Shown here in pieces: positions 11,187-21,229 of a stretch of DNA of 64,000 bases. The stretch lies in NCBI GenBank assembly GCA_001000065.1, contig LCGZ01000002.1, positions 1 to 64,000 of the forward strand. Direction: 5' to 3'. The notes under the pieces are model-generated. The model was not told the DNA's origin and did no database searches. It saw nothing but the letters and a program-made list of their open reading frames with translations. Numbering within the stretch: the stretch's first letter is position 1; the number at the start of each line of letters is the position of its first letter. A program made the position numbers and the translations under genes. The stretch is from a candidate division TM6 bacterium GW2011_GWF2_43_87 (GTDB taxonomy: Bacteria; Babelota; Babeliae; Babelales; Babelaceae).

Positions 11187-12221
11187 CTACCCATTTTTTT
11201 CCTCCTCGTCGCCACTCCCATCTTTTTTTTGAAAAGCAGACTTCAAGGAAAAATAAAAATCTTTAGGGCTCTGAGTAAAATACTTATCCTGCAAAAAATC
11301 CTCAAGCTGCGTTGTAATATAAGGAGCCTCCTCACGTGTAATAAAAGGCTCTTCATCAGGCGCCAAAAGTTCATCATACTCACCCTCATCCTCGTCCTCT
11401 GTCAGCAAATCCTTCCCCTCCTCTCCGCTTTTTACACCATTCTTTTTCGCCATAAAACAGGCGTTAAGATATCGCTTTGCAAGCTCCCCTGCAACAGAGG
11501 TGGTTTTATTGTATTGCGGCTCCAAAAGAAGAAGATCGGCACACGCCTTAAAGATATCCTGAATCTCATATTTAGCCTGAGGCTTGAGTTTATTAGGCAA
11601 CGGCTTAAGTGGCAAACTGGTCGCCGCACTAATTCCCTTATTTGCCATTTCCTGCAACATTGCATTCAACAAAGTGAGGCTTAACGGATGAGAAAAAACT
11701 TTTTCACAACGATAGGCACTCATAAGGAGAGGCGTCCGTTCATATAATAAACTTTCACACGTCAAACAAAAGGGCGTTGCTCCGCGCTCTAAAAGCTTTT
11801 TTACAACAGGAAGCGACCTTCCTCCTCCCGCCACACAAATATGCAAAGGATAATAGCGATTATAGTACATACTCCTTGCAATCTCCGAATGATCCTCTAA
11901 GCCATAATGATAAAAAGTCGGCTCGTAATTTGGATCGGGACTAGCAATATTCAACCATAAAAGAGCAGATACCCACTCCTTCCTTTCCAGACTTCTTACA
12001 AAGGTCTTATCAACCCCCCACTCTTTTGTAACCACCTTAAAAATAGAAGGCTCACGCCATCCCCCTTTCATAGGGCCCTTGAAAAGCGGTTTTAAAGCCG
12101 CAAGCACAGACCAATCCAGTTTTGCTTGCGAAAATGATTTCTCACAGGCACACACAAAACCCATCCATCCGGTCACTAATAACCCCATCAAAAAACAGAG
12201 AGCTACTTTTCTTACAACCAT
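11187..12221 (-). CDS. secreted ankyrin-like protein with acidic tail
   Basis: About 344 residues. ATG at 12221 with GAGGGG upstream is preferred over a TTG two codons earlier. Signal peptide about 1-26, ending near a Cys. Residues around 120-150 contain an ankyrin-like repeat (YYPLHICVAGGG...VVKKLLERGATP) and weaker ones follow. The C-terminal part is strongly acidic (EDEDEGEYDELLAPDEE) and ends in a charged tail. Probably an exported protein-binding factor of the ankyrin class seen elsewhere in this window. Function not known. It is upstream of, and may be co-transcribed with, the serine hydrolase gene. Confidence 0.7.
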   Translation of the reverse strand: MVVRKVALCFLMGLLVTGWMGFVCACEKSFSQAKLDWSVLAALKPLFKGPMKGGWREPSIFKVVTKEWGVDKTFVRSLERKEWVSALLWLNIASPDPNYEPTFYHYGLEDHSEIARSMYYNRYYPLHICVAGGGRSLPVVKKLLERGATPFCLTCESLLYERTPLLMSAYRCEKVFSHPLSLTLLNAMLQEMANKGISAATSLPLKPLPNKLKPQAKYEIQDIFKACADLLLLEPQYNKTTSVAGELAKRYLNACFMAKKNGVKSGEEGKDLLTEDEDEGEYDELLAPDEEPFITREEAPYITTQLEDFLQDKYFTQSPKDFYFSLKSAFQKKDGSGDEEEKNG

Positions 12222-12387
12222 TATCAACCCCTCTTTTATTCTTAGCTATACACCCTATATCCTGCTCCATTATATAATAGGAAAAACAGTTCCGTATCGT
12301 CAACACTTGAGCAAATCCAACAGATTTAATCAAGCTGCTCCCCCCCAACACCACCCCTACTTTTTTATTAAAATCCCAAGAAAATTA

Positions 12388-12417
12388 TTGATTATTTGAA
12401 ATAATAAATGTTATTAT
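12388..12417 (+). promoter_or_regulatory. putative promoter of the 12499 gene
   Basis: TTGATT (12388-12393), an 18-nt spacer and TATTAT (12412-12417), leaving a leader of about 75 nt before the ATG. Confidence 0.45.
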
Positions 12418-12498
12418 GATAAAAAGAGATGAAATTAAAGAAATAGAAAAACTGTTTATAAGTAGTAGTAATGTAATCACTTTAGAAGGAGTAGTAAT

Positions 12499-13323
12499 AT
12501 GAAATCATCAAAGTTTTTATCGCTCACCATGTTAATGGGAGCACTGTTTGCAGTAACACCGTCCGCGGCTCGGATTGGCGACAATCTAATGGAGAAAAAA
12601 ATGATGGGTCCAACGGGTCAACAGGCGGGTCTTGCATCCCAGGGTGCACCGAGAGCCGTTAGAGGACCTACAATTTCCCTCACACCCGCAGCACAAGCAG
12701 TACAAGCAACAAGCATTCCACAAACACAAGCTGTACCTGCAGGGCAAACAATGCCTGCACAGGGAGTGGCCGCTTTTGAACCTTTCGTAGCCTACACACC
12801 AGATGGTATGGAGATAAAAATAACATCACCCGAAGACGAAAAAAAAGTGGAAAGACTCTGGGACGAACATAGAAAAAAAATGCAAATAGAGCGTCAAAAA
12901 CAACAAGAAGAGAAAATGCAAAAAATAGCTCAGAAAATTGGCACCGACGTACAAACTTTAAAGACAGCTGAAGCCGAAGCGAATAAGTTAGGCCCCCTAT
13001 ATTATGTTTTCATGCAAAACGTGGGTAAGAGTATAGACAACTTTAAAGAAAAAGAAAAACAACATATTAACGCTTTAGCACTAGCCTTGGCTCCTATTCT
13101 TGAATCACAAAAAGATGCGCTTATCGCCCTTGCCGGTGAAGTGGAAAAATCGCCTGCAATTATGAAGGTATTAAAGGCTGCTGAATCCGCCATCCATAAA
13201 CAACTTGGACTCGATCAAAAACTAAACCAAACATCTATGTTTGATCAAAAGTCACTTAAAAAAATGGCTTCGGACATCGTTAATGAGGTTATATCAACAC
13301 TTAAAGCGAGTGCTCAAAATTAG
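12499..13323 (+). CDS. predicted exported coiled-coil protein, unknown function
   Basis: A 274-residue protein. Signal peptide MKSSKFLSLTMLMGALFAVTPSAA with an Ala-x-Ala-like cleavage site. A low-complexity Ala/Gln/Pro region follows (about 40-90), then a charged coiled coil rich in Lys, Gln and Glu (about 112-150) and a helical C-terminal half. GAAGGAG precedes the ATG, and a strong hairpin terminator (13365) ends the unit, so it is a single-gene transcript. No catalytic motif is visible. It could be a periplasmic chaperone-like or effector protein, but nothing decides this. Confidence 0.65.
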   Translation: MKSSKFLSLTMLMGALFAVTPSAARIGDNLMEKKMMGPTGQQAGLASQGAPRAVRGPTISLTPAAQAVQATSIPQTQAVPAGQTMPAQGVAAFEPFVAYTPDGMEIKITSPEDEKKVERLWDEHRKKMQIERQKQQEEKMQKIAQKIGTDVQTLKTAEAEANKLGPLYYVFMQNVGKSIDNFKEKEKQHINALALALAPILESQKDALIALAGEVEKSPAIMKVLKAAESAIHKQLGLDQKLNQTSMFDQKSLKKMASDIVNEVISTLKASAQN

Positions 13324-13364
13324 GCCCAAAGAACGCGTAACCAGATAAGTAACGCCTATAAAAG

Positions 13365-13400
13365 ACCCAGGATCTATCTCAAGATCCTGGGTACATTTTT
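13365..13400 (+). terminator. rho-independent terminator
   Basis: A 10-bp perfect stem ACCCAGGATC/GATCCTGGGT with an 8-nt loop, followed by a T-rich run, 42 nt after the stop of the 12499 gene. Confidence 0.85.
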
Positions 13401-13415
13401 TACACGTAGCTTTTA

Positions 13416-13491
13416 TGGTAGGGCCGACCGGACTTGAACCGGTGGCCTCGCGCATGTGACGCGCGCGCTCTGCCAGCTGAGCTACGGCCCT
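13416..13491 (-). tRNA. tRNA-Val (anticodon CAC)
   Basis: This is a 76-nt cloverleaf on the minus strand with acceptor AGGGCCG/CGGCCCT, A73 and an encoded CCA. The anticodon arm is CGCGC-GTCACAT-GCGCG with anticodon CAC. The loop has G at position 32 where a pyrimidine is usual, a small oddity. It stands alone. Confidence 0.92.
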
Positions 13492-13626
13492 ATTTCATAG
13501 TTCTTTTGTAAGGTTAACAGACAGGGGCGCAACGGTCAATGTTTCACCTTTTTTAACCCAAACTAAAACTAGACAAATCGCCTCGGCTGTTTTAAATGTA
13601 ACAAGCGAGATTAGTTTTGGATAAAA

Positions 13627-16600
13627 ATGAGAAAAGAGCTCATGCAGAAAATCATAAAAACACTTTGTGTTGGATTAATTGTATGGATAGGCATCCCCTT
13701 ATATTCAAACCCTGACAGCATTGCCGTTAAAAAACTTCTTGATAACAACCTACAAAACCTTATATCTGAAGCATCCAAACAAACGCCTAATCACGCCCTC
13801 ATCCGAAAAGTCATAGATGACGACCTTAAGACCGTGCACACGTTTTTACGTTCGGGAGAATTTGCTCAAGATAAGGCAGTATCATCCATACCCCACCTAA
13901 AAGCACTATTCTCAAAAAAAAATCTTTATGATGACCTAGGCTGGTGGCTCAGAAACTATGACCTAAGTGGAAAAACGTGGAATTATGAGGACACTTCATC
14001 CAACCTAACTCCCGATTTAGGTCTAAAACAAGAGATCCCTTCCATAGTTTTTTTCACGGACGCCGAATTTTTCTTTTCAATTGCTTGTATGGCAAAGGCA
14101 TCTCCCCTCATCGACTATATCTTAGAAAATTATGGGCACTATCTAAGTACCGAAACCGTACTCGACGCATTGAGTCACACTGCAACAATTAACTATTCGG
14201 ACAATGCGTGGATTGATACCCTACTTAAAAAAATCAGTGCCTACCCTCATGTTTTATCAAAAACTATCGACTGGGGTATTAACGTTAACGCACTGCATTA
14301 CCTTGTTGTAGTACCGTTTACGATCTTCAACACAGATCACACCTTAAACCCCAACGCCCCTCTTGCTCTTCTGAAAAACCAGCTACCCTCCCTAACCCTA
14401 ATAATGTCTAGCCTTGCAGATCTCATTACACAACAATATCCCCTTTTCCTGGAAAATACTGGAACCCTCGGACTTACACCAGCGCATCTTCTCGTACTTT
14501 TACTAACGGAAGTTGCAGAAAAAAACCAAACTACGGCCCATTCGCGTATTTTGGGGACGGGCCAAAAAACCTACGATGCCCAAGAACTTTTTTTAGCAGT
14601 TCCAACCTTTATCGAACTGCTAAAAAAAATTACAACTAACCACCCCGTAAAACTAAGTAAAAAACAGGCATCCAGTCACCAATTTTCAGCTTCACTTCGA
14701 AACAAACTGCAACAATCTGGCATCACTAAAAAAGCCCAAAGCCCCTTGGAATTCTTCACAGCACTTACAAAGAATCAAAAACTGGATACTCAATTTATAA
14801 GTGAAGTATTAACTATTCTAAAACAACCGAAAATCACAAAGCCCCAAAAAAAGACTGAAGGAATTGCATCGCACGGCCTTATTTTTGTATTGGATGAATT
14901 CGAAGCTACCAGGACAGAACCGCTAGCAACCACGCCATTTCTAAAAGCAGCAATAGAAGCGGATATTGTCCCTATCATAACGACAGGTTCTTTAATGGCC
15001 TCTCTGTTTAAATCTTATAATTTTGACTTTAGAAAGTGGCTTATTTTTGAAATACCCACTACAAAACCCGCACTCTCCGATCAAAACGCCCAGTATGCCT
15101 GGAGTCTTCAACCACTAGCCCTCTATCTATTGGTTCCACGCTCTTTTCAAAATCTTTTCGCACTAAATACATACTCCTCACCCTCCACACCCCCTACAAA
15201 GACAACAGACCTTGAGCTAGTAGTTGGACTTAAAATTGACCACCTAAAACTAGTTCCACTCAAAAAACAGAGCGAATATGTATCCTTTAAAAATTCTCTA
15301 TTAAAAGCCTACCCCACACTCGCACCCATCCCAGAGGCCTACTATTATTATTTAAGAATCCACCTCTTTTCTGAAGTAGTTCTAAAGGCCTTATGTAAAA
15401 AAACGGCGCCATGGGAAAGCAATGTGTTTACCCTTCCACTCGACCGATTGAACTCTTATAAACAAAGCAACCGTTCCAAAAAAGAGTTTGAAAAAGAGTT
15501 CCCCACTCCCCATTGGGCCTTTTTCTTAGCAGGACACGGCACGCCTGCTCTTGAAATTCCAGCAATTCCAAAAAACACAATTAACGTACAACAACAACTC
15601 ATCAAACAGTTTGAACAAGACACAATAAAGAACGAAACCCTTATTACGCAGGCAAAAAATCTACTCTCCCAAATGATAAACCTAGCACCACGAACTTTCA
15701 CCGGTACAATTGTCTCTCTCGAAACCGCCCCATTTATCCAATTGCTCGACTTTTTTTCAACCATCGCCACATTTGTCCAGATTTTAAGCTGTCATAGCGC
15801 AGATATCTCTCTATACTTCATTCTAGAAGATGCAATTAAAAAAAACCTCAAAGATTACTCTTTTACACTCGTATCATCCGCCATAGCCTCTGCACGCGTT
15901 AGTAGCCTTGATCCAACGCACCTCGATTTTAACAGATACTTCCTCAATCTCCAGACACACATACCTACAACGGAAAAAGATATCGAATCCATCATTTCGC
16001 CCGCAAACCTGCTTTACCACGATCTAAGCGAAAATAAAACGTATGAGTTTAACAATGTACCCCTCATCAAGCGTCCCGGACAACCATGGGTTCGCGCAGC
16101 AGGTCTTGGCGGAAATATCGTATCCATTGAAAAAATCTTGGCTGACAAGCGCACATCAGAGCTAAAAATTCCAAGCTTTTTCGCTAGCCGCCTTAAAAAA
16201 CAGCTCCCTTTTGATGAAGCCACCGACTTTTCTACAAAACCGTTCTACCTACTTCTATACACCGACACACTCGCCTTTCCTCTTGTATTTGAAAAAGAGC
16301 TAAAAGAGATGCCCACGGTCTTATCCATGGTCATGGGAAGCATAGAGACTACCTGCAGCAAAATCGAAGCGCCATACCTAACCATTTCGCAAGTTGCAGA
16401 AGGGTTTCTTCGTTTGCCATCCCTCAGCAGTAATAAAATCTTTATTATTGAAAAAGTCATTGCCCAAAACAACCTCTTTGATAGCAAAGACCCTAAGAAA
16501 CTAGACTTCTCTACAAAAAAGCTTCCCGACAAGTCATACTTCAAACTTAAACTGATCAACCACGCGTTCTCAAGCCACACCGGCTTTTCATCCCGAAAAA

Positions 16601-16815
16601 TTGTCGTCCTGTACTACGATAAAAACAATATCCTACTTAATGCCGTTGAAGCCGAACGCAGTGCAGACCCTAAAACCGAGAAGGAAAAACCATGGAACGC
16701 TCTTTCTTGGGTGCCATTTGATGAAGAAAGCTTTAACAACGAGGCCTCTTACATAACAATTCAGTCCTACTTTAAGGGAAAGACTTTTTTGCTACCGCAC
16801 ACCACGTTTAAATAG
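13627..16815 (+). CDS. large secreted protein with caspase-fold-like (clan CD) His-Cys motif
   Basis: A 1,062-residue protein. Signal sequence in residues about 8-28; an alternative ATG at codon 6 would still give one. The first 400 residues are helical and vaguely ankyrin-like. In the second half a hydrophobic strand ends in GHG (H637 in FFLAGHGTPA), and a second strand ends in SC (C722 in FVQILSCHSAD). HG followed by SC after hydrophobic blocks is the signature of clan CD cysteine peptidases (caspases, gingipain, CHAT). The downstream PLIKRPGQPW and C-terminal region resemble the protein at 55384, which has the same motifs. Protease activity, and host targets, are inference. Confidence 0.6.
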   Translation: MRKELMQKIIKTLCVGLIVWIGIPLYSNPDSIAVKKLLDNNLQNLISEASKQTPNHALIRKVIDDDLKTVHTFLRSGEFAQDKAVSSIPHLKALFSKKNLYDDLGWWLRNYDLSGKTWNYEDTSSNLTPDLGLKQEIPSIVFFTDAEFFFSIACMAKASPLIDYILENYGHYLSTETVLDALSHTATINYSDNAWIDTLLKKISAYPHVLSKTIDWGINVNALHYLVVVPFTIFNTDHTLNPNAPLALLKNQLPSLTLIMSSLADLITQQYPLFLENTGTLGLTPAHLLVLLLTEVAEKNQTTAHSRILGTGQKTYDAQELFLAVPTFIELLKKITTNHPVKLSKKQASSHQFSASLRNKLQQSGITKKAQSPLEFFTALTKNQKLDTQFISEVLTILKQPKITKPQKKTEGIASHGLIFVLDEFEATRTEPLATTPFLKAAIEADIVPIITTGSLMASLFKSYNFDFRKWLIFEIPTTKPALSDQNAQYAWSLQPLALYLLVPRSFQNLFALNTYSSPSTPPTKTTDLELVVGLKIDHLKLVPLKKQSEYVSFKNSLLKAYPTLAPIPEAYYYYLRIHLFSEVVLKALCKKTAPWESNVFTLPLDRLNSYKQSNRSKKEFEKEFPTPHWAFFLAGHGTPALEIPAIPKNTINVQQQLIKQFEQDTIKNETLITQAKNLLSQMINLAPRTFTGTIVSLETAPFIQLLDFFSTIATFVQILSCHSADISLYFILEDAIKKNLKDYSFTLVSSAIASARVSSLDPTHLDFNRYFLNLQTHIPTTEKDIESIISPANLLYHDLSENKTYEFNNVPLIKRPGQPWVRAAGLGGNIVSIEKILADKRTSELKIPSFFASRLKKQLPFDEATDFSTKPFYLLLYTDTLAFPLVFEKELKEMPTVLSMVMGSIETTCSKIEAPYLTISQVAEGFLRLPSLSSNKIFIIEKVIAQNNLFDSKDPKKLDFSTKKLPDKSYFKLKLINHAFSSHTGFSSRKIVVLYYDKNNILLNAVEAERSADPKTEKEKPWNALSWVPFDEESFNNEASYITIQSYFKGKTFLLPHTTFK

Positions 16816-16833
16816 TAGTAACCAATCGATTTA

Positions 16834-18348
16834 TCAGAGCTCTCTAGGGTCCACCCATTTTCTATTAAGACCACTATATTCTGCATAATTAAACGGAAAA
16901 GGCACCCCCTCTGCATCGCCTTTTTTAGAATTTTTTGGCTCCAGTTTTTTTTGGCTATACAAAACAGCCATTTCTTCAAGAGCCTGTCTAAAAAAGGCCT
17001 CAATAGGATCAGATCCCCCTTTCTGCGCGTAAAATTGCGGGTGCAAAAACTTCCCGTCGCCAGAAAAATAAACAAAGCCAATAGCCCCACCTGTCATAAA
17101 AGGACTTATGCCAGAAAAATAATTAAAAAGAACCGTTGGAGATTTTTCCACAAATTTTATCAGATGCTGCATCAACTGAATTCGCATTACCTCAAGCCGA
17201 GACCGATGCTTTTTCGCCGTCTTTACCAAAATAGCTAAGCCTGAGTTAATTCCAATCAAAGCCCGCTTTAAAAACTGCGCACGCAACCCCGTTGAATTAC
17301 CAGAACAACACGGGACAATAAAATCTTTACTATAAGCGGACCTCTTTCGATTGCACATAATTCGTCCGCGTCTTTCCAAGACCAATAACGGTTTAACGGG
17401 GAACAATAAATGCATCGCCTTGCACTCTTGCGCTAAGAAATCGCTAAATAGATCCTGCTGTTTTGAAAAGCCATCTCCCAACCGACTTTCCTTTTTTTCA
17501 AGAGTCCGTTTGTCCTGAACATACAGAGACAGAATCATCTTTTTTGAAACCTTATCTTCCATAAAACGCAAACCCTCTGATCGATCGATATAGCGTACAA
17601 ATAAACGATACGGCAAGCTACAAAAAAGCCTTCCATAAAGCTGAACGAGCTTTATTAGCTTTTTACCATGCTCAGAACTATAATTCTTTTGGACATAATC
17701 AGAAAACCTCTTGTAAACCCTTAAAACTACAGTTTTTCTCCACGATTCTAACGGCTTAGTCTTGTCATACAGAGGCAACTCAATGGTTAGATCAGGAATT
17801 TTTCGATACGAAACAGTTGGTTGCAAAGCCATACTATCAAGCGTCTTTATAAATACATCAGAATCTGGAAGCTCATATTTATCATAAAGAGTTGCTAGAT
17901 ACCAATAAAGAAGGCCTGGATTTTTCTTCCGCAAAACAGAAATTCGCGATTCTATTTTTTTATTGACCAACAACTCAGTATCATAACGCTCTTTTAGACT
18001 CTGCGCAGCTATGTTTAGTTTTGAATCAACCGAACTGAACAACTCCAGAAATTCTCCACCATCTTCCACTGCTTCAAAGTCATCTTCCTGGACCTCGTCT
18101 TCCTCTGAAGAAATAGTCTCAACAGGGGAATTTGGAGATAAAAAATTTTCAAACAATGAGCTTCCCCAACACTCTTCAGCATCAAAAACACCAGAGTTTT
18201 TTATTTGAGCACCCATCACATCAGAGTATGAAACTGTCATTGATACAATCGACTCCTTGTTCATGCCCATTAATAGACCAGACATAGGCATCCCCACAAA
18301 AAACAGCAGGGAATAAGATATGGGAATAATATTTAAATACTTCTTCAC
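16834..18348 (-). CDS. predicted exported protein with acidic linker, unknown function
   Basis: About 504 residues from a GTG at 18348, chosen because GGAAGG lies just upstream and a good signal sequence (ISYSLLFFVGMPMSGLLMG) follows. The open frame extends further upstream, but that part is AT-rich and looks untranslated. A Glu/Asp-rich linker (SSEEDEVQEDDFEAVEDGG) follows the signal region, then a long helical, basic region with many Lys and Arg and a C-terminal domain containing GGAIGFVYFSGDG. No family is recognised. It converges on the caspase-like gene, with 18 nt between stops and no hairpin. Likely another exported host-directed protein. Confidence 0.6.
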   Translation of the reverse strand: MKKYLNIIPISYSLLFFVGMPMSGLLMGMNKESIVSMTVSYSDVMGAQIKNSGVFDAEECWGSSLFENFLSPNSPVETISSEEDEVQEDDFEAVEDGGEFLELFSSVDSKLNIAAQSLKERYDTELLVNKKIESRISVLRKKNPGLLYWYLATLYDKYELPDSDVFIKTLDSMALQPTVSYRKIPDLTIELPLYDKTKPLESWRKTVVLRVYKRFSDYVQKNYSSEHGKKLIKLVQLYGRLFCSLPYRLFVRYIDRSEGLRFMEDKVSKKMILSLYVQDKRTLEKKESRLGDGFSKQQDLFSDFLAQECKAMHLLFPVKPLLVLERRGRIMCNRKRSAYSKDFIVPCCSGNSTGLRAQFLKRALIGINSGLAILVKTAKKHRSRLEVMRIQLMQHLIKFVEKSPTVLFNYFSGISPFMTGGAIGFVYFSGDGKFLHPQFYAQKGGSDPIEAFFRQALEEMAVLYSQKKLEPKNSKKGDAEGVPFPFNYAEYSGLNRKWVDPREL

Positions 18349-18783
18349 ACTATTACCTTCCAACACAAAAAATACTACTATAGGAAAACAAGTCCTTAAT
18401 AGATCATAATTATAAAATATTGAATTCAAGTCTCTTGAATATTTTGCAGACATAAATACAATTTTATGCAATAAATTATATTTAGCAAATAAAAATACCC
18501 TGCAAGTCGCCAACAGATTTAAAACAAGGAAAACAGATATTGACAATTGTAAAATAATATATAGAATTAGACTTAAACAGAACCGAGGAGCTTAACACGC
18601 CTATCTCGGTCAGAGAATAAAGCAGTGCTTTGGCAATAAATCGCATACCCTTCATACGGAAGCGACATACACCAAAAAACCCACAACTCTCCTTTACTAA
18701 GCCCCAGAAACGGGATCCTTACTAAAGGAGAGTCTGTTTTTAACAGACCTTTTAGATCATTTTTATAAATTGTTTTTATGAAC

Positions 18784-18870
18784 TGGTGCCGGGGGTCGGA
18801 CTCGAACCGACACAGTGTCACCACCGCGGGATTTTGAGTCCCGTGCGTCTACCGATTTCGCCACCCCGGC
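18784..18870 (-). tRNA. tRNA-Leu (anticodon CAA)
   Basis: An 87-nt class II tRNA on the minus strand with acceptor GCCGGGG/CCCCGGC, A73 and an encoded CCA. The anticodon loop is CTCAAAA (CAA), with a long variable arm. An open frame overlapping it (18573-18824) is spurious. A short hairpin around 18725-18755 may terminate it. Confidence 0.95.
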
Positions 18871-18948
18871 CTTATCAAAGATACCCTCCGACTCTATAGT
18901 AACAAACTACCGCGAGCCGTCAACCAGTTTCTTTTATAAAAAGGTTTA

Positions 18949-20712
18949 TTACAAACCTGGAGCAAACTTCAGAATACACAGAGTGATATCATCATGATCA
19001 CAGGGCCCAGAGTTCTCGATTACTTCACCTGCCAAATCTTCACCGTCCGAATCTTCATCCGAACTATCCATGTTATAATATTTTTGCAACTCAACAGAAG
19101 TTTCAACAAGTAGTTCACACTGCTCGGGCAACTTCACATCCGTGTGCACATCCCCTCTCAAAATAGCAATCATCTTATCCAGATCTTCGGGCGCCTTGAA
19201 ATCCCAATCAAATGGTCCCCAAAAGCCATCAGACGCTGCACAGACAAAATCTATCTCATCGCGCCTAAAAATAGAAATTCCTGGAACAGAACTTAACCCT
19301 TTCGGCTTAGTTCCATTCGACAAAAAATCGCCCAGAGAGCGCGTTAAATTTAACATATTATCTCCACAGACCAGACGCTCCTCGCCTGAACACTCTACAA
19401 TGTCGCCGCCCTCACGCTCAACGCGCAATTCCTCGCCCTTACAGCTAAACGAGTGATCAGAAGATTCCCACACTTTTTTCTTGCGATCTTTAAATCCAAC
19501 CAGAACGCGCGAATCCCCGACGGTAGCCACAATAACCCAGGAGCCCCAAACCAACACTAGCGATGCCGTTGAACCCACACCATTCCAGTCTGCACACCTC
19601 CTAATTTCCTTGTCACACTCACTAAAGGCTCGTTTTAGAAAATCATTTATCCACTCAACAGACCCAGATTCGTGCAAGATGGACTCTTTTAAAAATTCCT
19701 TTGCAAGAGCAGGAACAAACTGTTCTCGTAAAACCTCAGCCACAGAACTCCCACCATGCCCATCAAATACAGCACATATACTGACTTCGCCCGCACCTTT
19801 TTTTTTCAAATGACAATAGGCAGAACGATCTTCCGTCTCTTTTTTCTGAATACCCTCATCAACACCAACCTTATGGGAAGAGGCATACATAAATCCCTGG
19901 GGAGGCAACACAAGCCCATAATTCGGCACATACTTTTTAAGGTACGGCGCAGATTCAAATAGCTCTTTTACAAACCCCTTAGGCACAACCAAATTTCTTC
20001 TAAAAAGACCATACGGACTAGAATTACTGGCCCTACCAAAAATCACAGACGGCTTATACTTTATCTCGATTACATCTGGTTTTTCAATCTGTGTCACTTT
20101 AATCTGCTGCTCTTTAAGACAGTACTCTTGAAATTTCTTATAAAGTTTTAACACGGAGTCTCTATCAAACTTCTGTGGCACAGCAACTAGAGCCATGCTT
20201 TGACTACTATTAACAGGAGGATTAATAACAACCTCCTGATCAACCTCGATAACGGGTCTATCAACAATCTCAGGAACCTCAACCCGCTCTGAAGGTAAAC
20301 CAGGGACCTGCTCATTCCCACTGCCAACGCCTTGCTCGCCAGCAACATAAGAATGCTCTTGTCGCACTAAAGGCAAAACAAGAGCATCTGGCCTAGAAAC
20401 ATAGTCTTCCTTAGCCGATTCAACCGCTCGCATAATGCAGTACGACACACCAACAAGCCCCATGACACCTCCAACAGCCATTATCCCACCTGTAACAACT
20501 GGATGTGCCTGCATAGACCTTTTTACAGCACGCCCCATATCCGCAAGGCGTGTCTTATTTTTCAATGCGCTAGAGAAGGGTCCGGACAAGACAGCTTTTT
20601 CTGTAGTTTTAACTGCGTTGGAGCTCAAACTTTCTACGAGATCAAAAGCCCCAATACTCAAGGAACCCAAAAGGAAAAAAACTCCTACACCACATCGTAT
20701 AACCGGACTCAT
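18949..20712 (-). CDS. exported eukaryote-like PP2C Ser/Thr phosphatase
   Basis: A 587-residue protein. Signal peptide about 1-22, a second hydrophobic segment near 72-95, then a Pro/Val/Glu-rich linker. The catalytic PP2C (PPM) domain fills the C-terminal half: AVFDGHGG near residue 315 (metal Asp), GSTASLVLV...VGDSRVLV, LTRSLGDF, CAASDGFWG and the final DHDDITLCIL. This fits a metal-dependent Ser/Thr phosphatase of the eukaryotic-style family. Because it is exported or membrane-anchored with the catalytic part outside the cytoplasm, host phosphoproteins are plausible substrates (inference). It lies 15 nt after yggU in one operon; AAGGAG precedes its ATG. Confidence 0.88.
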   Translation of the reverse strand: MSPVIRCGVGVFFLLGSLSIGAFDLVESLSSNAVKTTEKAVLSGPFSSALKNKTRLADMGRAVKRSMQAHPVVTGGIMAVGGVMGLVGVSYCIMRAVESAKEDYVSRPDALVLPLVRQEHSYVAGEQGVGSGNEQVPGLPSERVEVPEIVDRPVIEVDQEVVINPPVNSSQSMALVAVPQKFDRDSVLKLYKKFQEYCLKEQQIKVTQIEKPDVIEIKYKPSVIFGRASNSSPYGLFRRNLVVPKGFVKELFESAPYLKKYVPNYGLVLPPQGFMYASSHKVGVDEGIQKKETEDRSAYCHLKKKGAGEVSICAVFDGHGGSSVAEVLREQFVPALAKEFLKESILHESGSVEWINDFLKRAFSECDKEIRRCADWNGVGSTASLVLVWGSWVIVATVGDSRVLVGFKDRKKKVWESSDHSFSCKGEELRVEREGGDIVECSGEERLVCGDNMLNLTRSLGDFLSNGTKPKGLSSVPGISIFRRDEIDFVCAASDGFWGPFDWDFKAPEDLDKMIAILRGDVHTDVKLPEQCELLVETSVELQKYYNMDSSDEDSDGEDLAGEVIENSGPCDHDDITLCILKFAPGL

Positions 20713-20727
20713 AATCCCTACTCCTTC

Positions 20728-21015
20728 TTATTTATTAAAAATAGTCTGCTGTTCACCAAGCCCCAATTTTTTCAGGACCTCTTCTAACGAATTAACACCC
20801 TCAATATCCAAAACTTTATTCCGCGACGAAAACCCCTGGAACAAAACTACCGACCTTTTTGGAAGGGAAAGTGCTTCTGCAACGACCTCTTCCAACTCTT
20901 TATTAGCCTTTCCACCTTCTGGCGGACTATTAAGGTAACACTTCAATCTGCCCTGTTTATCGAGGGTTAGCAAACGTTTTCCGGAGGACGGAACCACTTT
21001 TATTGAAATTTTCAT
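20728..21015 (-). CDS. YggU/DUF167 family protein
   Basis: A 95-residue protein with the DUF167 pattern: IKVVPSSGK at the start, LKCYLNSPPEGGKANKELEEVVAEAL in the middle, and the SVVLFQGFSSRNKVLDI strand. The family is widespread, small and cytoplasmic, with no settled function. It is first in an operon with the PP2C phosphatase gene, with a 15-nt gap carrying the downstream ribosome binding site. Confidence 0.9.
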   Translation of the reverse strand: MKISIKVVPSSGKRLLTLDKQGRLKCYLNSPPEGGKANKELEEVVAEALSLPKRSVVLFQGFSSRNKVLDIEGVNSLEEVLKKLGLGEQQTIFNK

Positions 21016-21111
21016 ACAAATTCGACTTGCAAAAGCTTTATAAACCCTTTATCCTAATCTCTATAATACAACTTTTGCCCTTGCAGGAATAGAATTTGCT
21101 TATAACAGCTA

Positions 21112-21202
21112 GGAGAGATGGCTGAGCGGTCTAAAGCGCTTGCCTGCTAAGCAAGAGTCCCTGTAAGGGGGCACGAGGGTTCGAATCCCTCTCTCTCCAC
21201 CA
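21112..21202 (+). tRNA. tRNA-Ser (anticodon GCU)
   Basis: A 91-nt class II tRNA with acceptor GGAGAGA/TCTCTCC, encoded CCA and loop CTGCTAA giving anticodon GCT. The discriminator base is A rather than the usual G of bacterial tRNA-Ser. It is followed 28 nt later by tRNA-Arg, probably in one transcript. Confidence 0.95.
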
Positions 21203-21229
21203 GATCTTTCAAATGTTTAAAAATTGTAT

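Noticed and set aside
11166-11684. 172-codon plus-strand frame
   Set aside because: Antisense to the ankyrin-like gene, and its composition is a mirror of that gene.
18349-18546. N-terminal extension of the 16834 protein
   Set aside because: Very AT-rich with no ribosome binding site; the GTG at 18348 has GGAAGG and starts a signal sequence.
18573-18824. 83-codon frame on the minus strand
   Set aside because: It starts inside tRNA-Leu; no protein features and no ribosome binding site.
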